Source: Alligator mississippiensis (taxonomy: Eukaryota > Chordata > Crocodylia > Alligatoridae). From it: a stretch of 64,000 bases of DNA. This document shows positions 58,901 through 62,799 of the stretch, piece after piece. Under the pieces are notes generated by a model, which was not told the DNA's origin, searched no databases, and saw nothing but the letters and a program-made list of their open reading frames with translations. The position numbers and the translations under genes are program-made. Within the stretch, counting starts at the first letter, position 1. The number at the start of each line of letters is the position of its first letter. The DNA lies in the NCBI RefSeq assembly GCF_030867095.1, contig NC_081824.1, positions 348,104,203 through 348,168,202 on the forward strand. The letters run 5' to 3'.

Positions 58901-61389
58901 ACTATTAATAATTTATTTTACATGTCAGTTTTAGACCAATTCTGATTTACATTTAGATAATTTTATGCTAGTTTGGCAGTACAAAAGGGCTTGGAAGTAA
59001 GTGCTAATGTCTTTATTTTAAACACTACAAGGTAAAGCTAGCAAGGAAATCCAAGCTACGAATGGCATAAATACTAGCAACAAATTGTTTGCCCTCTACC
59101 ATAAGCAATAAGTCCCCCAAGGTTGGTCATACTCATCTTACCTCCGTACACTTCAGAGGTGGAGGCCAGTAGAAGCCGTGCTCCAACACGTTTTGCTAAG
59201 CCTAAACATTTAGAAAAGGAAGAAGATGTGAATATCAGCAAACTCAAGAGACTTCTAGTTCTGTCCAGTGATCAATCCAGGTCATGCATTGTCTACACAT
59301 TCAAGGCTCTCCTAATAATTTTCTTTTAGGCCTAGTCTTTCTTATTCCAAGATTACAGTTACTAACTTCAAGCTCGAAGGACTATGACCAAGTTTTTCTG
59401 CTGCTACTCAGGTCTCAGAACATTTATTTTACAGGTTCAAAATTAGGCTGAACCAAGATTCTGGGCTGGCTATATTAAGTCCTGGATCAGGGCCCAGAAC
59501 ACACTGTTGAACTCTCACACTACTGAAGGAGTGACTGTTTTAAGACCTGATTATCTTGTGATCCACCAAAGTTAGACATAGATACTATGCAAAAATAGGA
59601 AGGCAACACAGAGTATCTGGTTCAGAAGAAGTAAGAAAAAAGTTATTTTCTCCTCTTAAAGTTGGCTAGAACTTTGTAACTCCTTTAAATACAAGAGCAG
59701 TGGAACAAATCCTTCTTAGTGTTTAAGTAGGCCTTTAAAACATCCCCTGCCACAGCAGCCCTCAACCTGACCTAACAACTGATAGGACTATCTCGCCCAT
59801 GCAGATATACTGCATTATGATGCAGAACTATCGAAGTAGTTTCTAAAATTACCTTCATCCTTGAATTATGTTCAGTGCAGCATTTCATCACTGGAGAAAG
59901 TTGGTCAGATCCCAGCCTGACCAGTTTCTCCTTTACTTTATTATGAATCCTCAGGACTATTTGCAGCCAGTATCAATCACAACATGATCAACAGCTGGAA
60001 AAATAGAAACTCCCAAAGGTGATTTCAGATCACCTTTCCTTCCTGCATACCCTCATCATGTGCACCAGAACCAAAACTGCCAAACATTAAAGCCTGGCCC
60101 AGAACTGTGTCAAACTTTAGCAGCAGCATGGGAATCACATGTTTTCTTAAAGTATATTATGAGGCAGTTAAAAATAGGAGGCACTCAATCTTATTTTTTA
60201 GATTTTACAGAACCAACGTTAATTCTCCTGAGCTAACTTTCATGCTACTGAAATGGAATAATTTGTTATTTGCAACAGAAATGCTCTACAGCAGGGGTGT
60301 TCAATCTACAACTTGCATACCAGAAGTGGAGTGGGAAGTCTCTGCAAGTGGCAAACAGATCAGACAAGGGACATGTAGCACAGTGAAAGATGAAGCAAGA
60401 AGCAGAAAGCAGAGCAGCATACTGGGAAGAGTGCACAGGACTGGAAACAAATCAAAGCAGCAGATTGGGCAGGAGGAGATTGGAGTGGCACTCAAGGCGG
60501 GTGCAGGGCTAATTTGTGGTATGTCTAATTTGTTGGCCACCACTGCTCTACAGTCACCAAGACAACTTTACCCTTCCCCCTGCAAGTTGTACAATTCCCA
60601 CTTCTACAACTGCATGTGCAATGCATGTATTCTTTGCGCAATAATACTTATTACAATAAAGTGCTCCTAACTTGGTTGACTTCTGCTTTTTCATGTTTAC
60701 AAGGGACTTCTGCTGAAACATGAAAACGTATTTATATAACAAGAGAGAAAAAATCCTAGAATGGAGAGAAAATTTACTGAAAGTGCCATTTTACAAAATG
60801 CTGTTATTTGACGTTTTCATTTCTTCCCTCCTTCTCTCTAGGTATTCAAGTATCTCATTTGACAAGAGAAAGTAAAAAACAAAATCAAAGAATGAAAATA
60901 AACTGTTTTTAGGGTCAAAAGGCATGACTGAGGTAGTTGCAGGTTATAATAATTTAAAATACTGAAATTTTAAAATTTTATTAGAAACAGTATCTTCTTG
61001 ACATCTTGTTTGCAAACTGTGTTAATCAACTCAGTCTGAAGATATACAACAGGTGGGATTCATTTCACTGCAAATGGATAAGTCCCAGATGTGAAGAGTC
61101 CAACTATTTTTTTTTTTTTTATAATTGGCTAACAGGACAATTACGAACATATGTTATTCAGATATCTAAGTGCCCTGGCAAAGGGGGCAGGGGTCTCAAT
61201 TTTAAGCCCAAGAACTGCTAATAGTTTTGAGTATTTCAAGTAAAAAAGAATTTAGTTAGAAAAAAAGAAAATATTTTAACTTACCCAACATGTTTAGTGT
61301 CCCAATTGTGTTGGTCTTTAATGTCTTTATAGGATTATACATGTAATTTGGAGGTGAAGCAGGAGATGCTAGATGATAGATCTGGTCCA
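9507..61389 (-). CDS. UXS1: UXS1, UDP-glucuronate decarboxylase 1 (last nine coding exons, spliced)
   Basis: UXS1 converts UDP-glucuronate to UDP-xylose with bound NAD+ in the Golgi/ER lumen, supplying the xylose that starts the glycosaminoglycan linker on proteoglycans. Nine exons join in phase to give 803 coding bases plus a stop, matching residues 153-420 of the human protein as I remember it (420 aa). Exon spans: 61285-61389, 59142-59201, 52154-52275, 37062-37181, 20983-21026, 17970-18030, 16084-16141, 14216-14319, 9507-9638. All eight complete introns are GT-AG and measure about 1.8 to 16 kb. The active-site residues known for the short-chain dehydrogenase-type fold are present: Thr202 and Glu204 in STSEVYG, Tyr231 and Lys235 in YDEGK, Arg361 in QKRKPD. 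No stop or frameshift interrupts it. The transmembrane anchor, coiled stem and GxxGxxG NAD motif must be in exons right of the window. A retrocopy is excluded by the introns. Confidence 0.97.
9651..9670. repeat. (GA)n microsatellite at the last UXS1 acceptor
   Basis: A GA-rich run lies 12 bases upstream of the terminal exon; on the coding strand it forms the CT-rich polypyrimidine tract of the acceptor. Confidence 0.8.
9755..10384. other. UXS1 intron, no element recognised
   Basis: AT-rich intron sequence with no gene or named repeat. An open frame entering from 10179 is explained by the hAT element that follows. Confidence 0.45.
10393..10813. mobile_element. Non-autonomous hAT element, 421 bp, exact 8-bp duplication
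   Basis: The left end is TAGGAGTCGGCAATCTCC and the right end, other strand, is CAGGGGTTGGCACCCC. Both flanks carry TCCTAGAG (10385-10392 and 10814-10821). The GC-rich interior produces several long overlapping open frames that are not genes. The block GAGCTACGAGAGGCCCAATC matches GAGCTGTAAGGGGCCCGATC in the element at 43677, so both belong to one family. Confidence 0.88.
12050..12935 (+). mobile_element. Ancient CR1 LINE, 3' third
   Basis: Order and wording match the C-terminal half of CR1 ORF2 by eye: a FADD-region remnant (AAGTCTGCAGATGGCAAAAA), the KCVLHL-type stretch, TTTGGGCTGCATAAACAG, GGAGAAACTTGGGAGGATTC, and a 3' end near CTTCTATGACT. Many indels make the reading frame unrecoverable. 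Its divergence exceeds that of the other CR1 copies here. Confidence 0.65.
13016..13538. mobile_element. DNA transposon relic with inverted ends
   Basis: The left end TAGGGGCACATCCAGATG pairs with the right end (other strand) TAGGGCATATTCAAATG. The interior is GC-rich and encodes only accidental frames. Candidate flanks match in 6 of 9 positions, too few to assign the superfamily; hAT is the most likely. Confidence 0.5.
14216..14319 (-). CDS. UXS1: UXS1 exon encoding residues ~343-377 (substrate Arg)
   Basis: This 104-bp exon completes a Gly codon, then runs [18 protein letters not shown] and ends LLLGWEPV. The Arg in QKRKPD matches the active-site Arg361 reported for human UXS1, which holds the carboxylate in place for decarboxylation. 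The acceptor is ATTTGGCAG and the donor is GTATGT. The conservative changes Lys to Arg and Met to Leu lie in the following helix. Phase 1 in, phase 0 out. Confidence 0.96.
14320..16083. other. UXS1 intron, no element recognised
   Basis: AT-rich intron of 1764 bases with no repeat I can name. A short G run occurs at 15664-15691. Confidence 0.5.
16084..16141 (-). CDS. UXS1: UXS1 58-bp exon encoding residues ~324-343
   Basis: This exon reads [19 protein letters not shown] and ends in the first base of a Gly codon. The [12 protein letters not shown] helix belongs to the C-terminal substrate-binding domain. The acceptor is TATTCCTAG and the donor is GTGAGT. Lys replaces the Asn I recall at human position 340. 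Phase 0 in, phase 1 out, in agreement with the neighbouring exons. Confidence 0.95.
16142..17969. other. UXS1 intron, no element recognised
   Basis: AT-rich intron of 1828 bases. Open frames around 16957-17701 show no coding signature. Confidence 0.5.
17970..18030 (-). CDS. UXS1: UXS1 61-bp exon encoding residues ~303-323
   Basis: This exon begins with the last base of a split Ser codon and reads [20 protein letters not shown]. The acceptor is TTTTTGCAG and the donor is GTGAAT. The protein matches the human sequence as I remember it, and the exon is phase 2 in, phase 0 out. It was identified from splice sites and homology because it is shorter than normal open-frame cut-offs. Confidence 0.95.
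18270..18941. mobile_element. Non-autonomous hAT element with internal minisatellite
   Basis: The left end TAAGGGTGCTCAACCCCT and the right end (other strand) CAGTAATGTTCAACCTTT are inverted repeats. The flanks CTATAGAG (18262-18269) and ATGTAGAG (18942-18949) agree at 6 of 8 positions, consistent with an old 8-bp duplication. Much of the interior (about 18475-18870) is an imperfect tandem repeat with unit about 50-60 bp around CCTGATCCCTGCATGCAGGG. Confidence 0.75.
18475..18870. repeat. Imperfect GC-rich minisatellite
   Basis: Units of about 50-60 bp recur with the theme GCCTGATCCCTGCATGCAGGG followed by GGTGGAGGTGGC-like sequence and a CC-tract. I count roughly seven diverged units. The array lies wholly inside the hAT element at 18270. 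Confidence 0.6.
19500..19692. repeat. Interspersed repeat tail, unassigned
   Basis: The segment GGGTGGACCACTGGTCTGAC followed by AAAGTATGACACTG and CTTATGCTCTTATGA resembles a 3' end repeated in reptile genomes. I cannot place it in a family from memory with confidence. Confidence 0.35.
20983..21026 (-). CDS. UXS1: UXS1 44-bp exon encoding residues ~289-303
   Basis: This short exon reads [14 protein letters not shown] followed by two bases of a Ser codon. It is too short to be seen as an open frame and was found from its splice sites (acceptor TTTTTTAG, donor GTAAGG) and protein similarity. The QTRAFQYV motif contacts the nucleotide sugar in related enzymes. Pro and Thr stand where I recall Ser and Ser in the human protein (GSGSQ), so the loop is GPGTQ here; GxGxQ is kept. 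Confidence 0.95.
21323..21350. repeat. (AC)14 microsatellite
   Basis: Fourteen uninterrupted AC dinucleotides. It lies 300 bases upstream (gene sense) of the 44-bp UXS1 exon and abuts a GC-rich repeat. Confidence 0.97.
21351..21995 (+). repeat. GC-rich interspersed repeat with RTE-like tail
   Basis: The block is GC-rich with internal CCTCCAAGGAGCAGGGC repeats (near 21510, 21710 and 21795) and ends GGACAGACAGACAAAGG then TTTTTATTATATTAGAT. That tail resembles the 3' ends of RTE/BovB-type elements and SINEs that use them. The long open frames inside it are compositional artefacts. Class assignment is tentative. Confidence 0.4.
22031..22048. repeat. AT-rich perfect palindrome
   Basis: AATACATATATATGTATT reads the same on both strands; it follows the end of the GC-rich repeat. 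Confidence 0.8.
23105..24630 (+). mobile_element. Non-CR1 LINE relic: reverse transcriptase plus C-terminal zinc-finger-like end
   Basis: Read across several frameshifts, the segment encodes RT blocks in order: a [17 protein letters not shown] block (23225-23270), a VCGNYRGI-type block (23380), [20 protein letters not shown] (23590), the RT active site at about 23945 reading YTDN instead of YADD, and [15 protein letters not shown] sequence at 24180. Near the end, CPICGKK and GLLNHLK-like residues (24500-24565) look like a C2H2-type finger. It ends in a TGATGATGAT run. The palm sequence differs from the CR1 copies here, pointing to another LINE clade (I/RTE/L2-like; not resolved). Confidence 0.75.
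25036..25216. mobile_element. Palindromic miniature DNA element
   Basis: The left end AGGCCCCCTCTACACTTTAC and the right end (other strand) AGGGCATGTACAAATTTAAA are weak inverted repeats. A hairpin at 25139-25190 has arms AACCAGCTATAAAGTTAG and (other strand) AACCAGCTGTAAAGTTAG, 17 of 18 identical. It ends exactly where the long CR1 begins. Confidence 0.5.
25217..26552 (+). mobile_element. Older CR1 LINE, left half: ORF1 esterase remnant and start of endonuclease
   Basis: 25290-25770 encodes CR1 ORF1 with an SGNH/GDSL-esterase-like domain: [14 protein letters not shown] holds the catalytic-Ser block and [17 protein letters not shown] (25722-25775) holds the Asp/His block. Frameshifts and stops separate them. 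From about 26030 the AP endonuclease begins, with [15 protein letters not shown] at 26289-26335 matching the GDFN/YPDICW block. The copy is interrupted at 26552 by a younger CR1 and resumes at 29317. An esterase in CR1 ORF1 is known for the clade. Confidence 0.85.
26337..26353. repeat. G17 homopolymer run
   Basis: Seventeen consecutive G within the older CR1 endonuclease region; it disrupts the frame and may vary in length. Confidence 0.9.
26553..29316 (+). mobile_element. Younger CR1 LINE, nested, nearly full ORF2
   Basis: This copy begins inside the AP endonuclease (LTETWW-like sequence at 26554) and runs to a perfect ATCTATGAATCTATGA tail. An open frame of 314 codons (26588-27532) holds endonuclease blocks [20 protein letters not shown] and GDTDHQ. 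A second of 300 codons (27600-28502) holds RT blocks [57 protein letters not shown] and KFADD. Further frames (28429-28806, 28810-29127) carry the thumb and C-terminus. Defects: a frame change near 27530, one just after FADD near 28440, a stop at about 28806 and one near 29127. ORF1 and the endonuclease N-terminus are absent. Confidence 0.93.
29317..31437 (+). mobile_element. Older CR1 LINE, right half (continuation)
   Basis: Sequence resumes the copy broken at 26552: [16 protein letters not shown] endonuclease end (29335-29370), the linker [17 protein letters not shown] (29907-29955), RT palm [20 protein letters not shown] (decayed), [38 protein letters not shown] (FADD intact, 30815), and C-terminal blocks to 31437. 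A 155-codon frame covers 30729-31196. The normal 3' tail is missing: after AAGTTGCAGCAAGGGA the sequence diverges, so the copy is 3'-deleted. It contains the small insertion at 29524. Confidence 0.88.
29524..29717 (+). mobile_element. CR1 3'-end fragment inserted in the older CR1
   Basis: About 190 bp of CR1 3' end, from GTGGCCAAGGTCTGGAACGG to the ATCTATGA tail, lies in the older copy and is flanked by CATGGCA on both sides (29517-29523 and 29718-29724). The uninterrupted version of this site can be read in the minus-strand CR1 at 47597-47625. It differs from the 3' end of the neighbouring copy at only about eight positions by eye. Confidence 0.88.
31438..31699. other. UXS1 intron, no element recognised
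   Basis: Sequence between the broken end of the older CR1 and the next DNA element. Nothing identified. Confidence 0.4.
31700..32001. mobile_element. Miniature DNA transposon, ~300 bp, good inverted ends
   Basis: The left end TAAGGCTAGGTACAGACATT and the right end (other strand) TTAGGCCAGGTACAGACATT differ at only two or three positions over 20 bp. The interior has purine-rich low-complexity sequence (31818-31875) and no coding potential. Target duplications were not clear. Confidence 0.7.
32002..33346. other. UXS1 intron, mostly unassigned
   Basis: No coding similarity. At about 32880-32945 the text GCAGTGGCTTACTTCATCAG resembles the reverse complement of 58640-58705; both look like the end of an unassigned interspersed repeat. 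Confidence 0.35.
33347..33654. mobile_element. Non-autonomous hAT element, degraded
   Basis: The interior GTGCCTTGAGATCCTTTTAA matches the element at 51358, and the right end TGAGAACCACACTG is a variant of its TIR (CAGTGGTTCTCA) with two extra bases. The left end GCAGCTCTCAACTGG is mutated and no target duplication is visible. Confidence 0.65.
33915..35004. mobile_element. GC-rich hAT-type element, left end missing
   Basis: The right end ATTGCCCATCCCTG is the complement of CAGGGATGGGCAA, the left end of the element at 62800. Internal blocks also match that element: GCACTAGTGCCTTGGGGC versus GCACTGGTGCCCTGAGGC, and the GTAAGACTTCATTTT segment after a C-rich tract. The expected left terminus was not found, so this is truncated or rearranged. 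Open frames in it reflect composition. Confidence 0.6.
34555..34695. repeat. CCCAN-rich low-complexity array
   Basis: A strongly strand-asymmetric A/C tract made of CCCACC, CCCCACAA and CCCATAC units. It is part of the hAT-type element and has a counterpart at about 63900-63975. Confidence 0.8.
35492..36485. repeat. Unidentified interspersed repeat with tandem core
   Basis: GC-rich sequence unlike the surrounding intron, with a TATAAA box-like hexamer at 35647 and CAGCTGCAGGGGAAGGAGCT downstream of it. 36051-36190 holds tandem units (below). It might be an LTR fragment or an untranslated part of a retroelement; I saw no paired LTR, primer site or protein. Confidence 0.4.
36051..36190. repeat. 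Imperfect tandem repeat, 52-61 bp units
   Basis: Units start GACAGAGGCCAGGGGCCC (36051), GACAGGGGCCAAGGGCCC (36103) and GACAGGGGCCAGGGGCCC (36164, partial). Each unit contains ACCAGAGGG and CAGACACA. Confidence 0.75.
36490..36790 (-). repeat. MIR-type SINE, degraded
   Basis: On the plus strand ATTATCCCCATGGGACAGG is followed by GAACCTGAGTCACAGAGAAG, then AATCTGGGTCATCTGGGTCC and TAGTGCCCTAACTATT. This is the reverse complement of the CORE-SINE/MIR order (tRNA-like head, core, tail). Confidence 0.65.
37062..37181 (-). CDS. UXS1: UXS1 exon encoding residues ~249-288
   Basis: This 120-bp exon is exactly 40 codons, starting [18 protein letters not shown] and ending [10 protein letters not shown]. 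The [10 protein letters not shown] segment is a conserved substrate/cofactor loop of UDP-sugar decarboxylases and epimerases. The acceptor is GTTTGCAG after a T-rich tract and the donor is GTAAGT, both strong. Phase 0 at both ends makes it the only symmetric phase-0 internal exon in the window, so skipping it would keep the frame but remove part of the catalytic domain. Confidence 0.97.
37820..37925. repeat. Interspersed repeat end, unassigned
   Basis: GGTGATATCGTTTATTTGGA followed by CAAGTGCTCTTCCTCGGGTC matches a repeat end common in reptile DNA in my memory. A weakly similar text, ACTCTTCCTCAGGGCTGGAC, occurs at 57118-57137. Confidence 0.35.
39270..39362 (-). repeat. MIR-type SINE core fragment
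   Basis: CACTTGCTCAAGGTCACAGA on the plus strand is the reverse complement of the MIR core. Heads and tails are not recognisable. A similar short trace (ATCATCATTTCACAGCTATG) is at about 38828. Confidence 0.5.
39363..42288. other. UXS1 intron, nothing firmly recognised
   Basis: About 2.9 kb of AT-rich intron. Open frames are short and lack motif support; possible very old SINE traces near 41845. Confidence 0.4.
42522..43316. mobile_element. hAT-type element (inner), nested in the element at 42297
   Basis: The left end TAGGGATGTGAATGGTTACA and the right end (other strand) TAGGGATGTAACCACC are inverted repeats. The flanks CCGCAAAT (42514-42521) and CCACAACT (43317-43324) match at 6 of 8. The interior is GC-rich and carries a tRNA-Gly-like sequence near its right end. 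Confidence 0.72.
43189..43258 (-). pseudogene. tRNA-Gly(GCC)-like pseudogene
   Basis: The minus strand reads TGGTTCAGTGGTAGAAC (D arm with A box), then CTTGT CT GCC AC ATAGG (anticodon arm with five wobble or Watson-Crick pairs and anticodon GCC), then CTGGG CTAGATT CCCAG (T arm, perfect five-pair stem). The acceptor stem does not pair, and the B box has CTAG in place of TTCGA. It is a pseudogene or the head of a tRNA-derived SINE, not a working tRNA. Confidence 0.8.
43434..44345 (-). mobile_element. Ancient CR1 LINE 3' end, minus strand, split by a hAT element
   Basis: In reverse complement order the plus strand shows the CR1 3' region: GGGCCAAGAAGAACCATTAT then GTTCATCTAGTTTGACATCC, ACCCTTTCAATGGTTAC, then after the hAT insertion CATTTCCTGAACCCTTTCCA and GGATGCCAGAACTGTA. 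These match the antisense order of the old reptile CR1 3' end as I know it. Strongly diverged; no frame survives. Confidence 0.7.
43677..43952. mobile_element. Non-autonomous hAT element, 276 bp
   Basis: The left end CAGGGGTTGGCAACATTTTT and the right end (other strand) CAGTGGTCAGCAACCCCTGG are inverted repeats. The flanks ATATACCC (43669-43676) and ATCTACCC (43953-43960) match at 7 of 8. Same family as the element at 10393. It interrupts the ancient CR1. Confidence 0.85.
44346..46920. other. UXS1 intron, possible repeat core, otherwise unassigned
   Basis: 44735-45200 contains CAGGGATTTGGGTTTTCTG and a GC-rich stretch that looks like another DNA-element interior, but no matching right end was found. 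45988-45997 is a G run. The rest is AT-rich intron. Confidence 0.3.
46931..46960. repeat. T30 homopolymer
   Basis: Thirty consecutive T. No retroposed body adjoins it clearly on either side. Length is prone to assembly error. Confidence 0.95.
47317..48207 (-). mobile_element. CR1 LINE, minus strand, with large internal deletion
   Basis: On the plus strand the 3' tail (GAATCAGAGAAAATTAGGGC) comes first, then the C-terminal RT block to about 47583. The text then jumps directly to the end of the endonuclease/linker (GCTAAGCCAAGCTGGTCTTC at 47584 on). Compared with the plus copies, all of RT between the linker and the C-terminus is missing, about 1.6 kb. The endonuclease part (minus frames between 47607 and 48027: [28 protein letters not shown]) is readable. 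Confidence 0.85.
48209..48459. mobile_element. Tigger-like (Tc1/mariner superfamily) miniature element
   Basis: The left end CAAGCAACCCCCGCTTAACA and the right end (other strand) CAGGCAACCCCTGCTTAGTG are inverted repeats, with TA on each outer side (48207-48208 and 48460-48461), the target duplication of Tc1/mariner elements. Internal text (GTTTCACTTAGCACTATTTC) fits short Tigger derivatives. It sits at the 5' boundary of the minus-strand CR1. Confidence 0.8.
48462..49144. other. UXS1 intron, nothing recognised
   Basis: Unremarkable AT-rich intron. Confidence 0.4.
49153..49896. mobile_element. Non-autonomous hAT element, 744 bp
   Basis: The left end TAGGCCTCTGTGAAGCAGC and the right end (other strand) TAGGGCTGTGCGAAGCTTC are inverted repeats. 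The flanks GTAAGCAG (49145-49152) and GTAAGCAC (49897-49904) match at 7 of 8. Both subterminal regions are full of GATTCGAATC/GATTTGG-type short palindromes, likely transposase-binding repeats; the centre is GC-rich. Confidence 0.85.
49905..51349. other. UXS1 intron, nothing recognised
   Basis: AT-rich intron with an A run at 50877-50891. No repeat named. Confidence 0.4.
51358..51639. mobile_element. Non-autonomous hAT element, 282 bp, exact 8-bp duplication
   Basis: The left end CAGTGATTCTCTCTCAGGG and the right end (other strand) CAGTGGTTCTCAACCTTTTT are inverted repeats. The flanks are identical: TACTAACC at 51350-51357 and 51640-51647. Same family as 33347-33654; the ends resemble Charlie-type hAT. 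Confidence 0.9.
52154..52275 (-). CDS. UXS1: UXS1 exon encoding residues ~208-248 (YxxxK active site)
   Basis: This 122-bp exon starts (D)[16 protein letters not shown] and ends [10 protein letters not shown]. It contains YDEGK, the Tyr-xxx-Lys signature of the extended short-chain dehydrogenases; the Tyr starts oxidation at C4 of the sugar and the Lys lowers its pKa. The acceptor is CTCCCTAG and the donor is GTATTA, a weaker donor than its neighbours. It ends in phase 0. Asn replaces the Ser I recall at human position 215, a mild change away from the active site. Confidence 0.97.
53740..55110 (+). pseudogene. Decayed hAT transposase gene
   Basis: Across three frames the translation follows a hAT transposase. 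53760-54060: a segment with [19 protein letters not shown], which carries the first catalytic Asp region. 54075-54180: [34 protein letters not shown] text, the second Asp region (LSDNA). 54481-54740: [20 protein letters not shown]. 54975-55095: [20 protein letters not shown], the C-terminal dimerisation block (usually SVERSFS). Stops at 54060, 54470 and 54741, and at least one frameshift, show it is dead. Terminal inverted repeats were not found. The wording recalls CGGBP1-type domesticated hAT relatives, which is my impression only. Confidence 0.8.
55111..55722. other. UXS1 intron, nothing recognised
   Basis: AT-rich, perhaps partly the 3' flank of the dead hAT transposon, with a short GC-rich patch at 55330-55400. 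Confidence 0.35.
55723..56026. mobile_element. Non-autonomous hAT-like element, worn ends
   Basis: The left end CAGGAGTGTTGAATCTCATT and the right end (other strand) CAAAGGGCATCAAACATATG are partial inverted repeats. Interior phrases (GGCCGGATCAGGCCCATGGA) resemble the GC-rich hAT interiors here. No target duplication. Confidence 0.5.
56245..57080. mobile_element. GC-rich hAT-type element, only left end recognised
   Basis: The left end TAGAGGTGCACTGATACATA and the subterminal segment look like a hAT terminus. The GC-rich core (56400-57070) yields long overlapping open frames on both strands, including 200 codons at 56426-57028 (-), none with protein motifs. No right end was found, so it may be truncated. 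Confidence 0.5.
57150..59141. other. UXS1 intron, nothing firm
   Basis: Mostly plain intron. 58630-58705 (minus strand) contains GACGTTAGTTTTTGCTTAC and AAAATCTTATGCTTCTC, similar to an interspersed repeat end also glimpsed at 32890. Confidence 0.35.
58275..58325 (-). repeat. tRNA-like fragment (tentative)
   Basis: The minus strand GAAGCACCCTGGTTTGAGTC resembles a T arm with B box. No other arm was convincingly placed. Confidence 0.25.
59142..59201 (-). CDS. UXS1: UXS1 exon encoding residues ~188-208 (catalytic Glu)
   Basis: This 60-bp exon reads [19 protein letters not shown]. The STSEVYG stretch carries the conserved Thr and the catalytic Glu of UDP-xylose synthases. The acceptor is ATGTTTAG and the donor is GTAAGA. 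Both flanking introns are phase 1, consistent with the exons on either side. The sequence matches the human protein, as I recall it, without a change. Confidence 0.96.
59202..60283. other. UXS1 intron, nothing recognised
   Basis: Plain intron; the 187-codon frame that starts at 60107 runs into the hAT element and is not a gene. Confidence 0.45.
60292..60545. mobile_element. Non-autonomous hAT element, 254 bp, exact 8-bp duplication
   Basis: The left end CAGGGGTGTTCAATCTACAA and the right end (other strand) CAGTGGTGGCCAACAAATTA are inverted repeats. The identical flanks CTCTACAG lie at 60284-60291 and 60546-60553. Confidence 0.9.
60554..61284. other. UXS1 intron, nothing recognised
   Basis: AT-rich, with a T run at 61107-61120. 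No repeat named. Confidence 0.45.
61285..61389 (-). CDS. UXS1: UXS1 exon encoding residues ~153-188
   Basis: This 105-bp exon reads (V)[15 protein letters not shown] and ends in GTLNMLG. It is part of the NAD-binding Rossmann domain; the HLASPASP loop lies by the cofactor in this family. The acceptor is CTTATAG and the donor is GTAAGT. It begins with the last two bases of a valine codon and ends with the first base of a glycine codon, so both flanking introns are phase 1. It is the most 5' coding exon inside the window. Confidence 0.96.
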
Positions 61390-61526
61390 CTATAAGACAG
61401 AAAAAAACAGTTATATAGTCATTTCCTGCTATAGTAAACTAAGTGAACAATCATTACAGCTACAGAAAGCAGACATTACAATGAAAGCTCACAGCTAGAC
61501 TTCTAGCTGAAATTGCATGTTACACT

Positions 61527-62726
61527 TAGGGCCCTATTACACATGAATTTTGGGCAGCTCCTAGAGCTCTTAACCCCTGGAATGTCCGCACATTAACACC
61601 TAAAACTAGTTTTAAGCACACTTTAGGCAGCTTGAAGTTATACCACTCTAGGGCAAGTTATTTTCTGATCTGTATTACCCAGCTCATGTTCCATAAATGT
61701 GTAGCTACTTCCCAAAGATAAGCCATCCAAGTTGCAGACCTCTAACATCCCAGGATGCAGTGTCTCCTCCTTTACCTTCCTGTTCTATGTAGACAAACCT
61801 TCTACCCCCTGAACTCTACTGCCAAGTGGGCAGTTCTGGCACCAAGCCAGCTCTCCCTTCTGTCCCTGGGGGTATGACCTTCCCACCCCTAGGAGTGCAA
61901 CCCGATGAAAGCAGCATGCACAACACATGCCAGCTAGCCAAGTCACAAGGCATAGACAGGTCCAGGAGTGGTCAGAGGGGGCAAAACAAGGCAGAGGTTC
62001 AGATGCATGAGCTGGGGCTTCCTTCCAAGAGCAGGGCCAGTAGCTTCCCCAAAAGTCACCTTCCCTCACTGCTCCTACCTCCCAGCCACCCTAGAATGAT
62101 AAGCATCCCCTGCACTCCAATTCCAAATTACTAAAACACAAGACCTTCTTCAATTTGCATCCTCTTTCTTTTTTTTTGCTTTTTATTTTATCCTTCAGTA
62201 GCTGGCTGACTTCATTTCACCACCCTTCTCCCACCCCCATTTCCATTCCACCTCCCATTTCATTACCCACTCCCATCCCATTAACTCTCTGCCTCCTAGC
62301 TTCATGCTCCCACCCAGCCCATCTCTTGTATCCCCACACCTAGAACAGGGATAGAAGCCTGTCCTGGCTTACCAGCCCTCTAGTAGCAAGTCACAGCTGG
62401 GCAGGTGGGGGACAGTCAAAAAAGAGTTTGGATCACCTTAGCCTTAAGGCAGGGGTGGGCAATTATTTCAGGCAGAGGGCCACTTACTGAGTTTTGGCAA
62501 GCCATTGAGGGCTGCATGACAGGCAGCCAGGGGCAGATAAATATTAATTTTCTAAATATTTTAGGGGCCCCGTGGACCAGATAGAATGGCCTGGTGGGCC
62601 GCATCCAGCCCCCAGGCTGCATTTTGCCCACCCCTGCCTTAAGGTATAACTGCTCCAAACTCAAGCTAGCACTAGCACTGATCAGCATTTGAGCAGCTCA
62701 AAGTGCAACCTATAACAAGGCCCTTA
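61527..62726. mobile_element. DNA transposon relic containing a nested hAT element
   Basis: The left end TAGGGCCCTATTACACATG and the right end (other strand) TAAGGGCCTTGTTATAGGTT are imperfect inverted repeats about 1.2 kb apart. The interior is GC/pyrimidine-rich and non-coding. The hAT element at 62450 lies inside it. No target duplication was confirmed. Confidence 0.55.
62450..62636. mobile_element. Non-autonomous hAT element, 187 bp, exact 8-bp duplication
   Basis: The left end CAGGGGTGGGCAATTATTTC and the right end (other strand) CAGGGGTGGGCAAAATGCAG share 13 perfect terminal bases. The identical palindromic flanks CCTTAAGG lie at 62442-62449 and 62637-62644. It is a short deletion derivative of the family at 62800. 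Confidence 0.92.
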
Positions 62727-62799
62727 GACCATACTAAATCTTTGGAAGGTTAAGCTGTATTAAAACATAGAACATGCTATGAACAGTCACACACTAAGA

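Noticed and set aside
60107..60670. A 187-codon open frame on the plus strand
   Set aside because: It crosses both target duplications of the hAT element at 60292, so it cannot be a conserved gene.
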